A stretch of 14,403 nucleotides of DNA, taken from contig CAMOXA010000021.1 in NCBI GenBank assembly GCA_946628745.1, forward strand, positions 1-14,403, read 5' to 3'. Shown piece by piece: positions 6,776 to 14,304 of the stretch; position 1 is the first letter of the stretch, and the number at the start of each line of letters is the position of its first letter. The stretch comes from an uncultured Verrucomicrobiota bacterium (GTDB lineage: Bacteria; Verrucomicrobiota; Kiritimatiellia; RFP12; UBA1067). The translations under genes were made by a program, and so were the position numbers. Under the pieces are notes generated by a model that saw only the letters and a program-made list of their open reading frames with translations, did not search any database and was not told the origin of the DNA.

Positions 6776-8638
6776 CTACAGCCTGACGGCGCGGACGTCG
6801 CCCCATCCGCACGGCAGGGCGAACACGACGGACGCCCCTTCGCGTTTCTTGTCGCCGGCCATCAGAGGCGAGAGAGACTTGAACGTCAAATCGTCCGGCA
6901 GCTCCGCAGGCAGCCCCGCCGCGGCGAATTTCTCCGCGAGCTCGTCGGCCCAGCCTTCTGCCGCGAGCCCGAGACGTTCCGCTAGGCGCGCCTCTTCCAC
7001 ACACCCGATTGCGACGGCCTCGCCGTGCGAAACCCTGAAGTCCGTCGCCTTTTCGAGAGCGTGCGCGACAGTGTGTCCGCAATTGAGCTTCATCCGTTCG
7101 CCTGTCTTTTCCAGCGGATCGCTCTTCACGATGCGTATCTTTACGGAGAGGTTCTCCCTCAGTTCGTCCGCGGTCGGCAGGCGTCCGCGCGCGGCGTCGC
7201 TTTTGATGCCGCCGATTATCTCGTGCTTTATCATCTCCGCGCGGCCGTCCGCGATGCGGCGCGCGGGCAGAGTCTTCAGGAATCCGACGTCGATTATGAC
7301 GCGGCGCGGCGGATGGAACGCTCCGGCCATGTTTTTGCCCGAAGGCAGGTCGCACGCCGTCTTGCCCCCGTACGACGCGTCGACCATCGAGAGCAATGTC
7401 GTCGGCACGTTCACCCAGTCGATTCCGCGCATCCACGTCGCCGCAGCGAATCCGACGAGATCTCCGGTGACTCCGCCGCCCACCGCCGTGACGCAGTCCT
7501 TTCGCCCGATTCCGGCCTTCGCGAACGCGTCCCATATGCCCGAGACCGCGTCGATCGTCTTGTTTTCCTCCCCTGCCGGCAGTATGTATATCGCCCGCGC
7601 GGCTATTTCGGGATAGAGCGCTGCGACGTTCGAGTCCACGACGATGTTCTCGAGCTCGTCAAGACGCAGCTCGCGGAATTCGACGCCGGTTTCTTCGCAG
7701 AGCATCGCGTCGAGTATCGAGAACGCGACAAGGGCTTCTACCACCGGCGCCGCCCTGAAGGCGATGCAAGGGTCGTGCCTGCCGCGCACTTGCAGAACCG
7801 CGGGCGTCATCGTCGACAGATCGACGCTGCGCTGGGGCTTGTAGATGGACGGCGTGGGCTTCATGGCCACTCTGAGGACGATGGGCATGCCGCTTGTCAT
7901 CCCGCCCAGTATACCGCCATGGTTGTTTGTCGCGGTGACGACCCTGCCGTCGGCGATTTCGAACGCGTCGTTGTTCTCCGACCCCTTGAGCCGCGCCGCC
8001 TCGAATCCGTTGCCGAACTCGACGCCCTTCACGCCCGGTATGCCGAAAACCGCCTCGGCTATCGCCCCGTCGAGTCCGTCGAACATCGGTCCGCCCAGAC
8101 CCGGCGGCAATCCCGTCGCGACGCATTCGACGATTCCGCCCACTGAATCCCCCTCGGCTTTCGCGGCCAGGACGTCGCCGGACTGCACGACGCGCGATTC
8201 GATCTTCACGCCGCGCCGCGCCAGCTCTTGCAGGCAGATCCCGCCCGCTATGCACATCGCGGCTGTCATGCGCCCGGAATTAGCTCCGCCTCCGGGCGGT
8301 ATCCTGCCGGTCCTGACCCAGTTCGGATAGTCGGCGTGCCCCGGTCTCGGGACCGTCCGCTCGTAGTCGCCGCTTCTCGTGTCGGTATTGCGTATAACCG
8401 CCTCGATTGCGCCGCCCGTTGCGGCGCCTCCGGCCAACCCTGCGACAAACTCCGGCACGTCGGGCTCCCGGCGCGCCGTCGACATTTCGTCCCGTCCCGG
8501 CGCGCGGCGCAGCATGAACGACTGCAGTTCGCCAAGGTCGACCTTGACGCCGCGCGGCACGCCCTCAAGCCGCATTCCGATTGCATCGGCGTGGGACTCT
8601 CCGTACACCTCCAGCTTCAGGACTTTGCCTATCTTCAT
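6776..8638 (-). CDS. aroC-aroB: Fused chorismate synthase (AroC) and 3-dehydroquinate synthase (AroB)
   Basis: One uninterrupted 620-residue frame with two shikimate-pathway enzymes. Residues 1-316 are chorismate synthase (EPSP to chorismate, reduced FMN): YGESHADAIG (His16), RRAPGRDEMSTARREPD (44-60), RPGHADY (His101), TNNHGGILGGMTSGMPI (237-253) and GRHDPC (286-291). Residues 327-620 are 3-dehydroquinate synthase (DAHP to 3-dehydroquinate, NAD and zinc): GGGVTGDLVGFAAA (387-400), VPTTLLSMVDASYGGKT (411-427), zinc ligands Glu468 (RAEMIKH), His522 (NCGHT) and His538 (SHGE), with Lys426, Lys435, Lys471 and Asn519 at usual active-site positions. The AroB part begins at IVVDSNV and lacks roughly the first 30-50 residues of ordinary AroB. 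I see no internal ribosome-binding site near the joint. The start has AAAGGA seven bases upstream and its ATGA overlaps the tyrA stop. It is the last gene of its block. Both domain calls are very secure. Confidence 0.93.
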   Translation of the reverse strand: MKIGKVLKLEVYGESHADAIGMRLEGVPRGVKVDLGELQSFMLRRAPGRDEMSTARREPDVPEFVAGLAGGAATGGAIEAVIRNTDTRSGDYERTVPRPGHADYPNWVRTGRIPPGGGANSGRMTAAMCIAGGICLQELARRGVKIESRVVQSGDVLAAKAEGDSVGGIVECVATGLPPGLGGPMFDGLDGAIAEAVFGIPGVKGVEFGNGFEAARLKGSENNDAFEIADGRVVTATNNHGGILGGMTSGMPIVLRVAMKPTPSIYKPQRSVDLSTMTPAVLQVRGRHDPCIAFRAAPVVEALVAFSILDAMLCEETGVEFRELRLDELENIVVDSNVAALYPEIAARAIYILPAGEENKTIDAVSGIWDAFAKAGIGRKDCVTAVGGGVTGDLVGFAAATWMRGIDWVNVPTTLLSMVDASYGGKTACDLPSGKNMAGAFHPPRRVIIDVGFLKTLPARRIADGRAEMIKHEIIGGIKSDAARGRLPTADELRENLSVKIRIVKSDPLEKTGERMKLNCGHTVAHALEKATDFRVSHGEAVAIGCVEEARLAERLGLAAEGWADELAEKFAAAGLPAELPDDLTFKSLSPLMAGDKKREGASVVFALPCGWGDVRAVRL

Positions 8639-9501
8639 TTTGAAATCCTTTCAGTCTCGCCCGTCCCGCCCGTCGTGCGGGATTCTGGGGCGCTCTCGCC
8701 GTCTATCCTGCCTTTCGCCGCGACGCCTTCCGTCAGGGCGTCGTGCAGCCGCCGTCTGTCGCCGGTGGCGATGGCGTCGCGAAAATCGGCGAGTCTCGAG
8801 ATGTACCGCTCGAGAACCGGCACGAGCGCGGCGGCGTTCGCGAGAAACAGTTCGCTCCACGTGTCCGGATCCGGCGCGCCTACGCGAACCATGTCCCTGA
8901 AGCTCCCGGCGGAATAGCCGGCATGGCCGGCCGAGAGGCTTTCGCGCACGTACGCGGACGACATCAGATGGCACAACTGGCTCGTGAAGGCGATCATCTC
9001 GTCGTGATGCTTTGGATCCGTCACGACCACGCGCGAGAACCCAAGAGCCTTGAAATACCTCTCCAGCCGCGGCAGAACCTCTCCGGTGAAATCCGGGTCG
9101 GCGAGTTCTTCCGGGAAAGGCGTCAATATCATCGACGCGCCGTCGAAAAGCCCGGCGCACGAATTGGCGTAGCCGAGCTTCTCCTTGCCGGCCATCGGGT
9201 GACCGCCGACGAAACGCCACCGCCTCTCTTTCGCGAACACACCGAGTTCTCTGCAGATCGTCCCCTTGACGCCTGCGATATCCACGACGGTCGCGCCGTC
9301 GTCGAGCGTGCCGCTTTCGGCAATCGCCTTGACTATCGGCGGTATCGCCGAAGGCGGCGTCGCGACAAAAACGATGCCGTATCCCGACAAGTCGGGGAGC
9401 GGACCTCGGCCGCGGAAAATGTCCGCGTCGAAGCCGGCGCGTTTCGCCGCTTTTTCGATGGAGCCTCCTATAAGCCCGCGCCCTATGACAGCAGTGCGCA
9501 T
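8635..9501 (-). CDS. tyrA: Prephenate dehydrogenase
   Basis: Cytoplasmic enzyme that oxidises and decarboxylates prephenate to 4-hydroxyphenylpyruvate, the committed step to tyrosine. The 288-residue protein starts with a Rossmann dinucleotide motif MRTAVIGRGLIGGS, then VFVATPP (44-50), DIAGVKG (74-80), GGHPMAGKEKLGY (99-111, His101), TSQLCHLMSSAY (173-184, His178 in the substrate region) and SFRDMVRVGAPDPDTW (200-215). There is no chorismate mutase or ACT domain, so no sign of built-in tyrosine feedback. I chose ATG 9501 because the Rossmann fold starts right there, leaving a 37-base gap after purE. An upstream ATG at 9549 would add 16 unconserved residues and overlap purE by 11 bases. It overlaps the aroC-aroB gene by four bases, matching a chorismate-to-tyrosine grouping. 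Confidence 0.9.
   Translation of the reverse strand: MRTAVIGRGLIGGSIEKAAKRAGFDADIFRGRGPLPDLSGYGIVFVATPPSAIPPIVKAIAESGTLDDGATVVDIAGVKGTICRELGVFAKERRWRFVGGHPMAGKEKLGYANSCAGLFDGASMILTPFPEELADPDFTGEVLPRLERYFKALGFSRVVVTDPKHHDEMIAFTSQLCHLMSSAYVRESLSAGHAGYSAGSFRDMVRVGAPDPDTWSELFLANAAALVPVLERYISRLADFRDAIATGDRRRLHDALTEGVAAKGRIDGESAPESRTTGGTGETERISK
8646..8651 (-). promoter_or_regulatory. Ribosome-binding site of the aroC-aroB fusion gene
   Basis: AAAGGA lies seven bases before the ATG at 8638, inside the 3' end of tyrA. It supports this start and coupling to tyrA. Confidence 0.75.
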
Positions 9502-9538
9502 ATTTCGCCCGGTTGCGGAGTCACGTCCGCCGGCCGGA

Positions 9539-10036
9539 TCACTCGGCATGGATTCTGTCGTTGGCCGCGGCGACTTTGGCGCGGAGTTTTTCTTTGTGGG
9601 CGCGGAACTTTTCGCGAAGCGCCGCGTTCGCGGTCCCCAGCATCTGCACGGCGAGAAGCGCCGCGTTCACCGGTCCCGCAGAACCGACCGCCACGGTCGC
9701 GACCGGAACGCCCGCCGGCATCTGGACCGTTGCGTAGAGCGCGTCCAGTCCGTTGAGCGCGCCTCCCGCGACGGGAACGCCTATCACGGGCAGGACGGTT
9801 CCTGCCGCCAGCACGCCGCCGAGATGCGCCGCGCCGCCGGCCGCCGCGATTATCACCTTTATTCCGCGCGACTCGGCCGTCTTCGAATATTCCAGCGCTA
9901 CGTCCGGCGTGCGGTGGGCGGATATGACGCGCGTCTCGTATCCGACGCCGAACCCGTCCAGCGTCTCGCACGCCTTCTTGACGAGCGGCCAATCCGAATC
10001 GCTGCCCATGACGATACCGACTTCAACTTCTGCCAT
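9539..10036 (-). CDS. purE: N5-carboxyaminoimidazole ribonucleotide mutase (class I PurE)
   Basis: Purine biosynthesis enzyme that turns N5-CAIR into CAIR in the cytoplasm. The 165-residue protein shows the class I motif GSDSDWPLVKKACETL (11-26), ETRVISAHRTPD (34-45, His41 being the conserved histidine), IIAAAGGAAHLGGVLA (62-77) and QMPAGVPVATVAVG. The SAHRTP form separates it from class II PurE (AIR carboxylase). PurK, which normally supplies the substrate, is not in the window. I chose ATG 10036, with AAAGGA eight bases upstream; the ATG at 10045 would overlap that site. It is the first gene of a block with tyrA and the aroC-aroB fusion and follows a near-perfect promoter. Confidence 0.95.
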   Translation of the reverse strand: MAEVEVGIVMGSDSDWPLVKKACETLDGFGVGYETRVISAHRTPDVALEYSKTAESRGIKVIIAAAGGAAHLGGVLAAGTVLPVIGVPVAGGALNGLDALYATVQMPAGVPVATVAVGSAGPVNAALLAVQMLGTANAALREKFRAHKEKLRAKVAAANDRIHAE

Positions 10037-10044
10037 GCCAAACA

Positions 10045-10050
10045 TCCTTT
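10045..10050 (-). promoter_or_regulatory. Ribosome-binding site deciding the purE start
   Basis: AAAGGA lies eight bases before the ATG at 10036 and overlaps the alternative ATG at 10045, which favours the shorter protein. Confidence 0.7.
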
Positions 10051-10065
10051 CTTTGACGAGCGCAC

Positions 10066-10095
10066 ATTATATAATTCTTTCGTGCCGTTTGTCAA
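10066..10095 (-). promoter_or_regulatory. Near-consensus sigma70 promoter of purE-tyrA-aroCB
   Basis: The -35 box TTGACA (10090-10095) and -10 box TATAAT (10066-10071) are both perfect, separated by 18 bases. The predicted start is near 10059, giving a leader of about 23 bases with the AAAGGA site. It occupies the 74-base gap between the ClC gene and purE. I see no PurR-like or other operator I can name. Confidence 0.85.
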
Positions 10096-10110
10096 CAGCC
10101 CGCGGGCGCA

Positions 10111-11508
10111 TCAGCCATGCTTCGACCTGCGTCCGGCGTGGACGGGCGACGATTCCTGGCTGTGCACTTGGCTGCGGTAGAGGGTCCAGCCGTTGTTCAG
10201 CCAGAAGCTTATGCCGCACACCCACATCACCGGGAGAAGCAGCTGGTGGTTGCCGCTCATCTCCGCCACCATGACTATGGAAGTCAACGGTATCCTGAGC
10301 GCGCTGGCCATGAAGCCCGCCATGCCCGCGAGCGCGAACGCCGGCGGGTGAATGCCTAGCGCGTCCGGGAACACCGCCTTCATGACTATTCCGGTCGCGG
10401 CGCCGAGTGCTCCGCCGCACACGAGCGCCGGCGCGAAGAGTCCGCCGCTGCCGCCCGAGCCGACCGTAAACGACGTGGCGACGACCTTGAGGACGAAAAG
10501 CGCCAGAAGCCCCGTCGCTGTGAGCGACCCGAGACCCGAGAGCTGCCCGCCGTTGCCCATCGCGAACACCGCCTTTACGGCGGAGTAGCTCGTGCCGAGC
10601 ACGTCCGGATAGAAGAATCCTATGGCGCCGGTGACCAGTCCGCCGACCGACACCTTGATCCAGCCCGGCACGCGGCTTTCCTCGAACGCCTTCTCCGTCG
10701 CCCTGAAAAACGATATGTAGAACCTGACGCCGAAGGCGATCACGACCGCGAGGGCGAAGTACGGCAGAAGCCTAAGTCCGTTCGAGAAGCTGTACTGGCT
10801 GTCGAGGACGAACAGAGGGTCCCACGCGGCCTTGCCCGCGAGAAACGCGTACACCGCGTAGCTCACGGCCGACGCGATGAAGCACGGCAGGACGGTTTCG
10901 TCTTCGATGTCGCTCGACGAGTAGAATATCTCGAAACCGAATATCGCGCCGGCGAGCGGCGCCTGGAAAAGCGCGGCGATGCCTGCCGCGAGCCCCGCCG
11001 CCATGAGTATGCGGCGCGCGCGTATCGACAGATTCATCTTGCGCGCCATGAAACTGCCGCAGGCCGCGCCGAGCAGCGTGACGGGGCCTTCGTACCCTGC
11101 GCTGCCGCCGGTGCCCACCGTGAGAACGGACGCGAGCGGCTTTACGGTTATGACGGTTCCGGTTATGTACCCGTCGCGCTGATGGTAGGCCTTTATGGCG
11201 CTGTCGGTCCCGCGGGCGTGTTCGAGCTTCGCGAAGCGCTTGATCAGAAGATACCCCGAGAGCGCCCCTGCGGCGGGAAGGATCAAAAGAAGCCACCGTC
11301 TGCCGTCGAGCCACCCGCCGTCCCTGCCGGCGTCGAGCCTGCCGTACAGCATCCCGGCGAAGTCTATCATGTATTTGAAGACGACTACCGCGAGCCCCGT
11401 CACCGCGCCGACGAGCATGGACTCGCCGAAGTAGCGGCCGGTGCGCACGGACATCCCGCGCCCGGCGAGGAGGAATTTTCTGCTCTTTCTGGCTGCCTTT
11501 TTTAACAT
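10111..11508 (-). CDS. ClC-family chloride channel or transporter, without CBS domains
   Basis: Multi-pass inner-membrane protein of 465 residues that should pass chloride or similar anions. Family motifs are GTGGSAGYEGPVTLLGAACG (132-151, with the gating glutamate at Glu140), FQAPLAGAIFGFE (181-193), GSGGSGGLFAPALVCGG (350-366) and a C-terminal EMSGNHQLLLP...TLYRSQV, with Tyr444 matching the conserved anion-coordinating tyrosine. The usual GSGIP filter segment reads RGTDS here (99-103). The position of the inner proton glutamate of the Escherichia coli exchanger is Ile194, as expected for an uncoupled channel rather than a proton antiporter. The protein stops just after the membrane part. 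The ATG at 11508 follows the thiH stop by 12 bases with no clear ribosome-binding site; Met19 is an alternative start. It is probably co-transcribed with the thi genes, with no obvious functional link. Confidence 0.9.
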   Translation of the reverse strand: MLKKAARKSRKFLLAGRGMSVRTGRYFGESMLVGAVTGLAVVVFKYMIDFAGMLYGRLDAGRDGGWLDGRRWLLLILPAAGALSGYLLIKRFAKLEHARGTDSAIKAYHQRDGYITGTVITVKPLASVLTVGTGGSAGYEGPVTLLGAACGSFMARKMNLSIRARRILMAAGLAAGIAALFQAPLAGAIFGFEIFYSSSDIEDETVLPCFIASAVSYAVYAFLAGKAAWDPLFVLDSQYSFSNGLRLLPYFALAVVIAFGVRFYISFFRATEKAFEESRVPGWIKVSVGGLVTGAIGFFYPDVLGTSYSAVKAVFAMGNGGQLSGLGSLTATGLLALFVLKVVATSFTVGSGGSGGLFAPALVCGGALGAATGIVMKAVFPDALGIHPPAFALAGMAGFMASALRIPLTSIVMVAEMSGNHQLLLPVMWVCGISFWLNNGWTLYRSQVHSQESSPVHAGRRSKHG

Positions 11509-11520
11509 TGGACGGCTTCG

Positions 11521-12624
11521 TCAGATTCTGTTGTCCCAGTTCTTGAAGACCACTTCCTGTCCGTTCGCGCGTATGGCGTCATACACGGCCGACGGCTTTC
11601 TGCCGTCCGTGAGGGTGAACTGCGCGACATCCCTGTCTGCCAGAACCGCATATCCGCCGGGCGTCACCTTCGACCCGGCGCTCATGTTGTCCGCGGCCGT
11701 CTGGACGATCCTGTCGCGGAACTCCGGCGCTTCGCGGGTGGAAACCGTCATGCAGCACTGCGGGAAGACAATCCTGAAAGCGAGCATCATCAGCTCGACG
11801 TCCCGCTCGTCTACCGGATACTCCGGCACGAACCCGCCCTCGGTCGGGCAGAATCTCGGGAACGCGAACTGCACTCTCGCCTCGTAGCACTCGCGCATCA
11901 AATACATCGCGTGCGCCGCCAGGCTCGCCGCTTCCGGGCGCCACTTCGACAGCCCCAGCAGGAACGCGCACCCTATCTGGCGAAACCCCGCCCGCCCCGC
12001 CCTGAGCTGCGTCCACAGGCGGTAGTCGTAGTCGCTTTTCGGCCCCGCCGGATGAAAGTACTTGTACCGCTCGCGGTCGTACGTCTCCTGAAAGCACGTC
12101 AGCGCCTCGTACCCCGCCTTGAACAGTTCGCGATAACCCTCTTCGGTCTGCGGCGCGACCTCGAGCGACAGATTTGAGAACATCGACTTGAGAAGCCTGC
12201 CGACCTCGGCAAGGTGCGCGACGGTGTTTATCCGCGGATCCTCGCCGGCCACCACCAGGAGCGAATCGATGCCGGTCGCCCTCACCGCTTCGGCCTCGCG
12301 GCGTATTTCGTCCATCGAGAGGTTGCGCCTGACGGTGCCGGAGTGCTGCACCCTGAAATCGCAGTAGCGGCACGAGTTGACGCAGGTGTTGCCTATGTAG
12401 AGCGGCGCATAGACGCTGACGGTCTTGCCGTAGTATTTGATGCGGGCCTGGCGCGCCTTGCCGCGCATCTCGTCCATGAACCCGTAGGCGGCGGGCGATA
12501 TGAGATTGAGCAGATCGAACCAGTCGTGGCGCTCTTTCGCGAGGGAAGCGCCGACCATCGGGTCCGTGACTTTCGACACGTACTCCTCGACCTGGGATTC
12601 GGTGTATTTCAAAAGTGGGAACAT
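11521..12624 (-). CDS. thiH: 2-iminoacetate synthase ThiH (radical SAM)
   Basis: Radical SAM enzyme that cleaves tyrosine to 2-iminoacetate and p-cresol, supplying the glycine-derived atoms of the thiamin thiazole. The 367-residue protein has the 4Fe-4S motif CVNSCRYC (Cys81, Cys85, Cys88) after YIGNT, then a TIM-barrel with VAGEDPR (124-130), EVAPQTEEGYREL, CFQETYDRERY and HPAGPKSDYDYR, and a normal C-terminus ending KNWDNRI. Use of tyrosine implies an anaerobe or facultative organism, since aerobes usually use the glycine oxidase ThiO instead. The ATG at 12624 lies eight bases after the thiG stop, and no strong ribosome-binding site is visible. Gene order thiS-thiF-thiG-thiH supports the call. 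Confidence 0.96.
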   Translation of the reverse strand: MFPLLKYTESQVEEYVSKVTDPMVGASLAKERHDWFDLLNLISPAAYGFMDEMRGKARQARIKYYGKTVSVYAPLYIGNTCVNSCRYCDFRVQHSGTVRRNLSMDEIRREAEAVRATGIDSLLVVAGEDPRINTVAHLAEVGRLLKSMFSNLSLEVAPQTEEGYRELFKAGYEALTCFQETYDRERYKYFHPAGPKSDYDYRLWTQLRAGRAGFRQIGCAFLLGLSKWRPEAASLAAHAMYLMRECYEARVQFAFPRFCPTEGGFVPEYPVDERDVELMMLAFRIVFPQCCMTVSTREAPEFRDRIVQTAADNMSAGSKVTPGGYAVLADRDVAQFTLTDGRKPSAVYDAIRANGQEVVFKNWDNRI

Positions 12625-12632
12625 CCGGGGGC

Positions 12633-13418
12633 CTATTCGCTTTCCTGCTTGAAAATATCGAAGACGTCCATCGGGGACGTCGGGTTTGCTGTGCGGCTTT
12701 GGGCGGGCGGGCGCGCCTTGACGGCGAGCTCCGCGCCGCGCACCGCCAGCTTGAACGCCTCGGCCATCGCGACGGGATCGCCCGCCGCGGCGACCGCCGT
12801 GTTGGCGAGAACGGCGTCAGCGCCAAGTTCAATCGCCTCGGCGGCGTGCGACGGCAGGCCTATGCCCGCGTCGACCACGACCGGCACGCGGCACTGCTCG
12901 ACGATGATCTCTATCATGTCGCGGGTGCGCAGGCCGCGGTTGGACCCGATTGGCGAGCCGAGCGGCATGACCGCGGCCGCGCCGGCGTCTTCGCAATGCC
13001 TCGCCAGGACGGGATCGGCGTTTATGTACGGCAGCACCACCATGCCGAGCTTGGCGCAAGCCTCCACCGCCTTCAGCGTCTCGACCGGGTCGGGCAGAAG
13101 ATAGCGCGCGTCGGGATGAATCTCCAGCTTCACCCAGTTGAACCCCGCCGCGAGGCCGATTTTGGCTATTCTCACGGCCTCGTCGGCGTTTCTGGCCCCC
13201 GAGGTGTTGAGCATCACCTCGGTCTTGGAGCGGTCGACGGCCGACAGAATATCGTCGTGGGCGGCGTCGCCTTCGTGCACCCTCGTGAGCGCGGCGGTGA
13301 CGAGCTGTGTCTCCGACGCGGCGAGAGCACGCCGCATGGTTTCGCTCGAAGCGAACTTGCCGGTGCCGAGGAAGAACCGGTTTGTGAACCTGCGGCCCCC
13401 GATTACAAGATCTTTCAT
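12633..13418 (-). CDS. thiG: Thiazole synthase ThiG
   Basis: Cytoplasmic TIM-barrel enzyme that joins 1-deoxy-D-xylulose 5-phosphate, 2-iminoacetate and the sulfur of ThiS thiocarboxylate into the thiazole phosphate of thiamin. In the 261-residue protein, FFLGTGKF (15-22), NWVKLEIHPD (94-103; Lys97 is the Schiff-base lysine), MPLGSPIGSNRGLR and the phosphate-binding GIGLPSHAAEAIELGADAVL are all in place. The C-terminus (after KARPPAQSRTANPTSPMDVF) is slightly longer than average. ATG 13418 is chosen because AAAGGA lies six bases upstream and the family N-terminus begins there; an earlier in-frame start at 13445 adds nine unconserved residues. It follows thiF after 45 bases. Confidence 0.96.
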   Translation of the reverse strand: MKDLVIGGRRFTNRFFLGTGKFASSETMRRALAASETQLVTAALTRVHEGDAAHDDILSAVDRSKTEVMLNTSGARNADEAVRIAKIGLAAGFNWVKLEIHPDARYLLPDPVETLKAVEACAKLGMVVLPYINADPVLARHCEDAGAAAVMPLGSPIGSNRGLRTRDMIEIIVEQCRVPVVVDAGIGLPSHAAEAIELGADAVLANTAVAAAGDPVAMAEAFKLAVRGAELAVKARPPAQSRTANPTSPMDVFDIFKQESE

Positions 13419-13424
13419 TGCATT

Positions 13425-13430
13425 TCCTTT
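13425..13430 (-). promoter_or_regulatory. Ribosome-binding site deciding the thiG start
   Basis: AAAGGA lies six bases before the ATG at 13418. Confidence 0.7.
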
Positions 13431-13463
13431 CCGTTTAAAAACCACTTGTGCGCCCGCGCCCGC

Positions 13464-14057
13464 CTACGGCTCCAGACCGAGAACGAGAGCGATGGCGGCG
13501 TTCGCTTCCATAGCGGCGGCGATGCCCACCCTGGGCGATTGCGGCGGCGCGCCAAGCGTCACATCGCTTTCAAAGTCGCCGACCAGCACCATGCCGCCGC
13601 CTATGCGGCGCACCTTCATATCCGCCGAACGGCCCCAGCCGCCGAGCCCGCTCGCGCCGACGACGCGCCGCCCGGCGAGCGCCGTGTAAAGCGCTGTCTT
13701 CGCCGCGGCGGAATCGAGCGCCTCTACGACGACGTCGCAGCCGGCGAACACGCGGCCGAAGCCGCTTTCGTCCAGACGTTCGTCGACAAGCTCGATATCA
13801 AGCTCCGGCTCGATGCGGCGGAGGTTCTGCGCCAGCGCCTCGGTCTTTTTCATGCCGAGCTGGTCGCGAAAGAAGAACTGCCTGTTCAGGTTCGATTCGC
13901 TGACAACGTCATAGTCGGCTATCGTCAGCTTTTTCGCCCCGGCCCTGACGAGATGGGCGCAGCAGTTAGAACCCAGACCTCCCGCGCCGGCGATGCCGAA
14001 ACGCGCGCGCTCCAGCAGGGCGCGTTCATTCCCCGTCAGATATGGATTCGCCGCCAC
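13464..14057 (-). CDS. thiF: ThiS adenylyltransferase ThiF, short form (family 2)
   Basis: Activates the C-terminal glycine of ThiS with ATP so that it can receive sulfur. The 197-residue protein has the nucleotide-binding GIAGAGGLGSNCCAHL (21-36), ADYDVVSESNLNRQFF (47-62, Asp50 and Arg59 at expected ATP-contact positions), GMKKTEAL (69-75) and VVVEALDSAAAKTAL. It lacks the zinc-binding CxxC pairs and C-terminal crossover region of longer E1-like enzymes such as MoeB, which fits the short ThiF family (about 200 residues) found in Clostridia and Bacteroidota. The start is GTG, three bases after the thiS stop, with a GGGAGG-containing stretch upstream inside thiS. The tight spacing indicates co-translation with its substrate protein. 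Confidence 0.93.
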   Translation of the reverse strand: MAANPYLTGNERALLERARFGIAGAGGLGSNCCAHLVRAGAKKLTIADYDVVSESNLNRQFFFRDQLGMKKTEALAQNLRRIEPELDIELVDERLDESGFGRVFAGCDVVVEALDSAAAKTALYTALAGRRVVGASGLGGWGRSADMKVRRIGGGMVLVGDFESDVTLGAPPQSPRVGIAAAMEANAAIALVLGLEP

Positions 14058-14060
14058 GCC

Positions 14061-14261
14061 TCAGCCTCCCGAGCAGATGCGAAACACGTTCACTGCGGCG
14101 CCCTCGGCGAGCGTGGCGGCGGACAAAGCGGCATCGCCGGCGAGAACGCAGCCCTGGAACTCGACGACAACGCTGGCGGCGTCGACGCCGCGCTCCGCTA
14201 GGAACGCGGCGACATTCGCCGCATCGGTCGATGTCTCGGCACCTTGGTAGATTATCTTCAT
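14061..14261 (-). CDS. thiS: Sulfur carrier protein ThiS
   Basis: Small ubiquitin-fold protein whose C-terminal glycine is adenylylated by ThiF, converted to a thiocarboxylate and used by ThiG as sulfur donor. It has 66 residues, a usual length for the family, and ends in the required GlyGly (FRICSGG). The ATG at 14261 is chosen because MKIIYQG is a normal ThiS N-terminus and an AAGG site lies a few bases upstream. The frame stays open further upstream to 14399, but that part runs through the promoter. It is the first gene of the thi block. Confidence 0.93.
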   Translation of the reverse strand: MKIIYQGAETSTDAANVAAFLAERGVDAASVVVEFQGCVLAGDAALSAATLAEGAAVNVFRICSGG

Positions 14262-14304
14262 AGTCGCCTTGCAACTTCGCCTGTTGACGGCAAAGATGAC
14301 GAGT

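Noticed and set aside
6755..6776. CCGCC...GGCGG pair after the aroC-aroB stop codon
   Set aside because: A five-base-pair stem with a ten-base loop and no T-run; likely chance in GC-rich sequence.
7640..7720. Possible frameshift or assembly artefact joining two separate aro genes
   Set aside because: The frame is continuous through both domains with normal codon use, and no start codon with a ribosome-binding site is present at the AroB end. It still deserves a read-coverage check.
10098..10107. Palindrome GCCCGCGGGC just after the ClC stop codon
   Set aside because: The stem is too short once a loop is allowed, and no run of Ts follows, so it is not a convincing terminator.
12615..14201. 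Long plus-strand open frame opposite the thi genes (528 codons)
   Set aside because: Antisense shadow of thiF and thiG in GC-rich DNA; its translation is rich in Arg, His and Ala with no family motif, while the opposite strand has clear ThiF and ThiG motifs.
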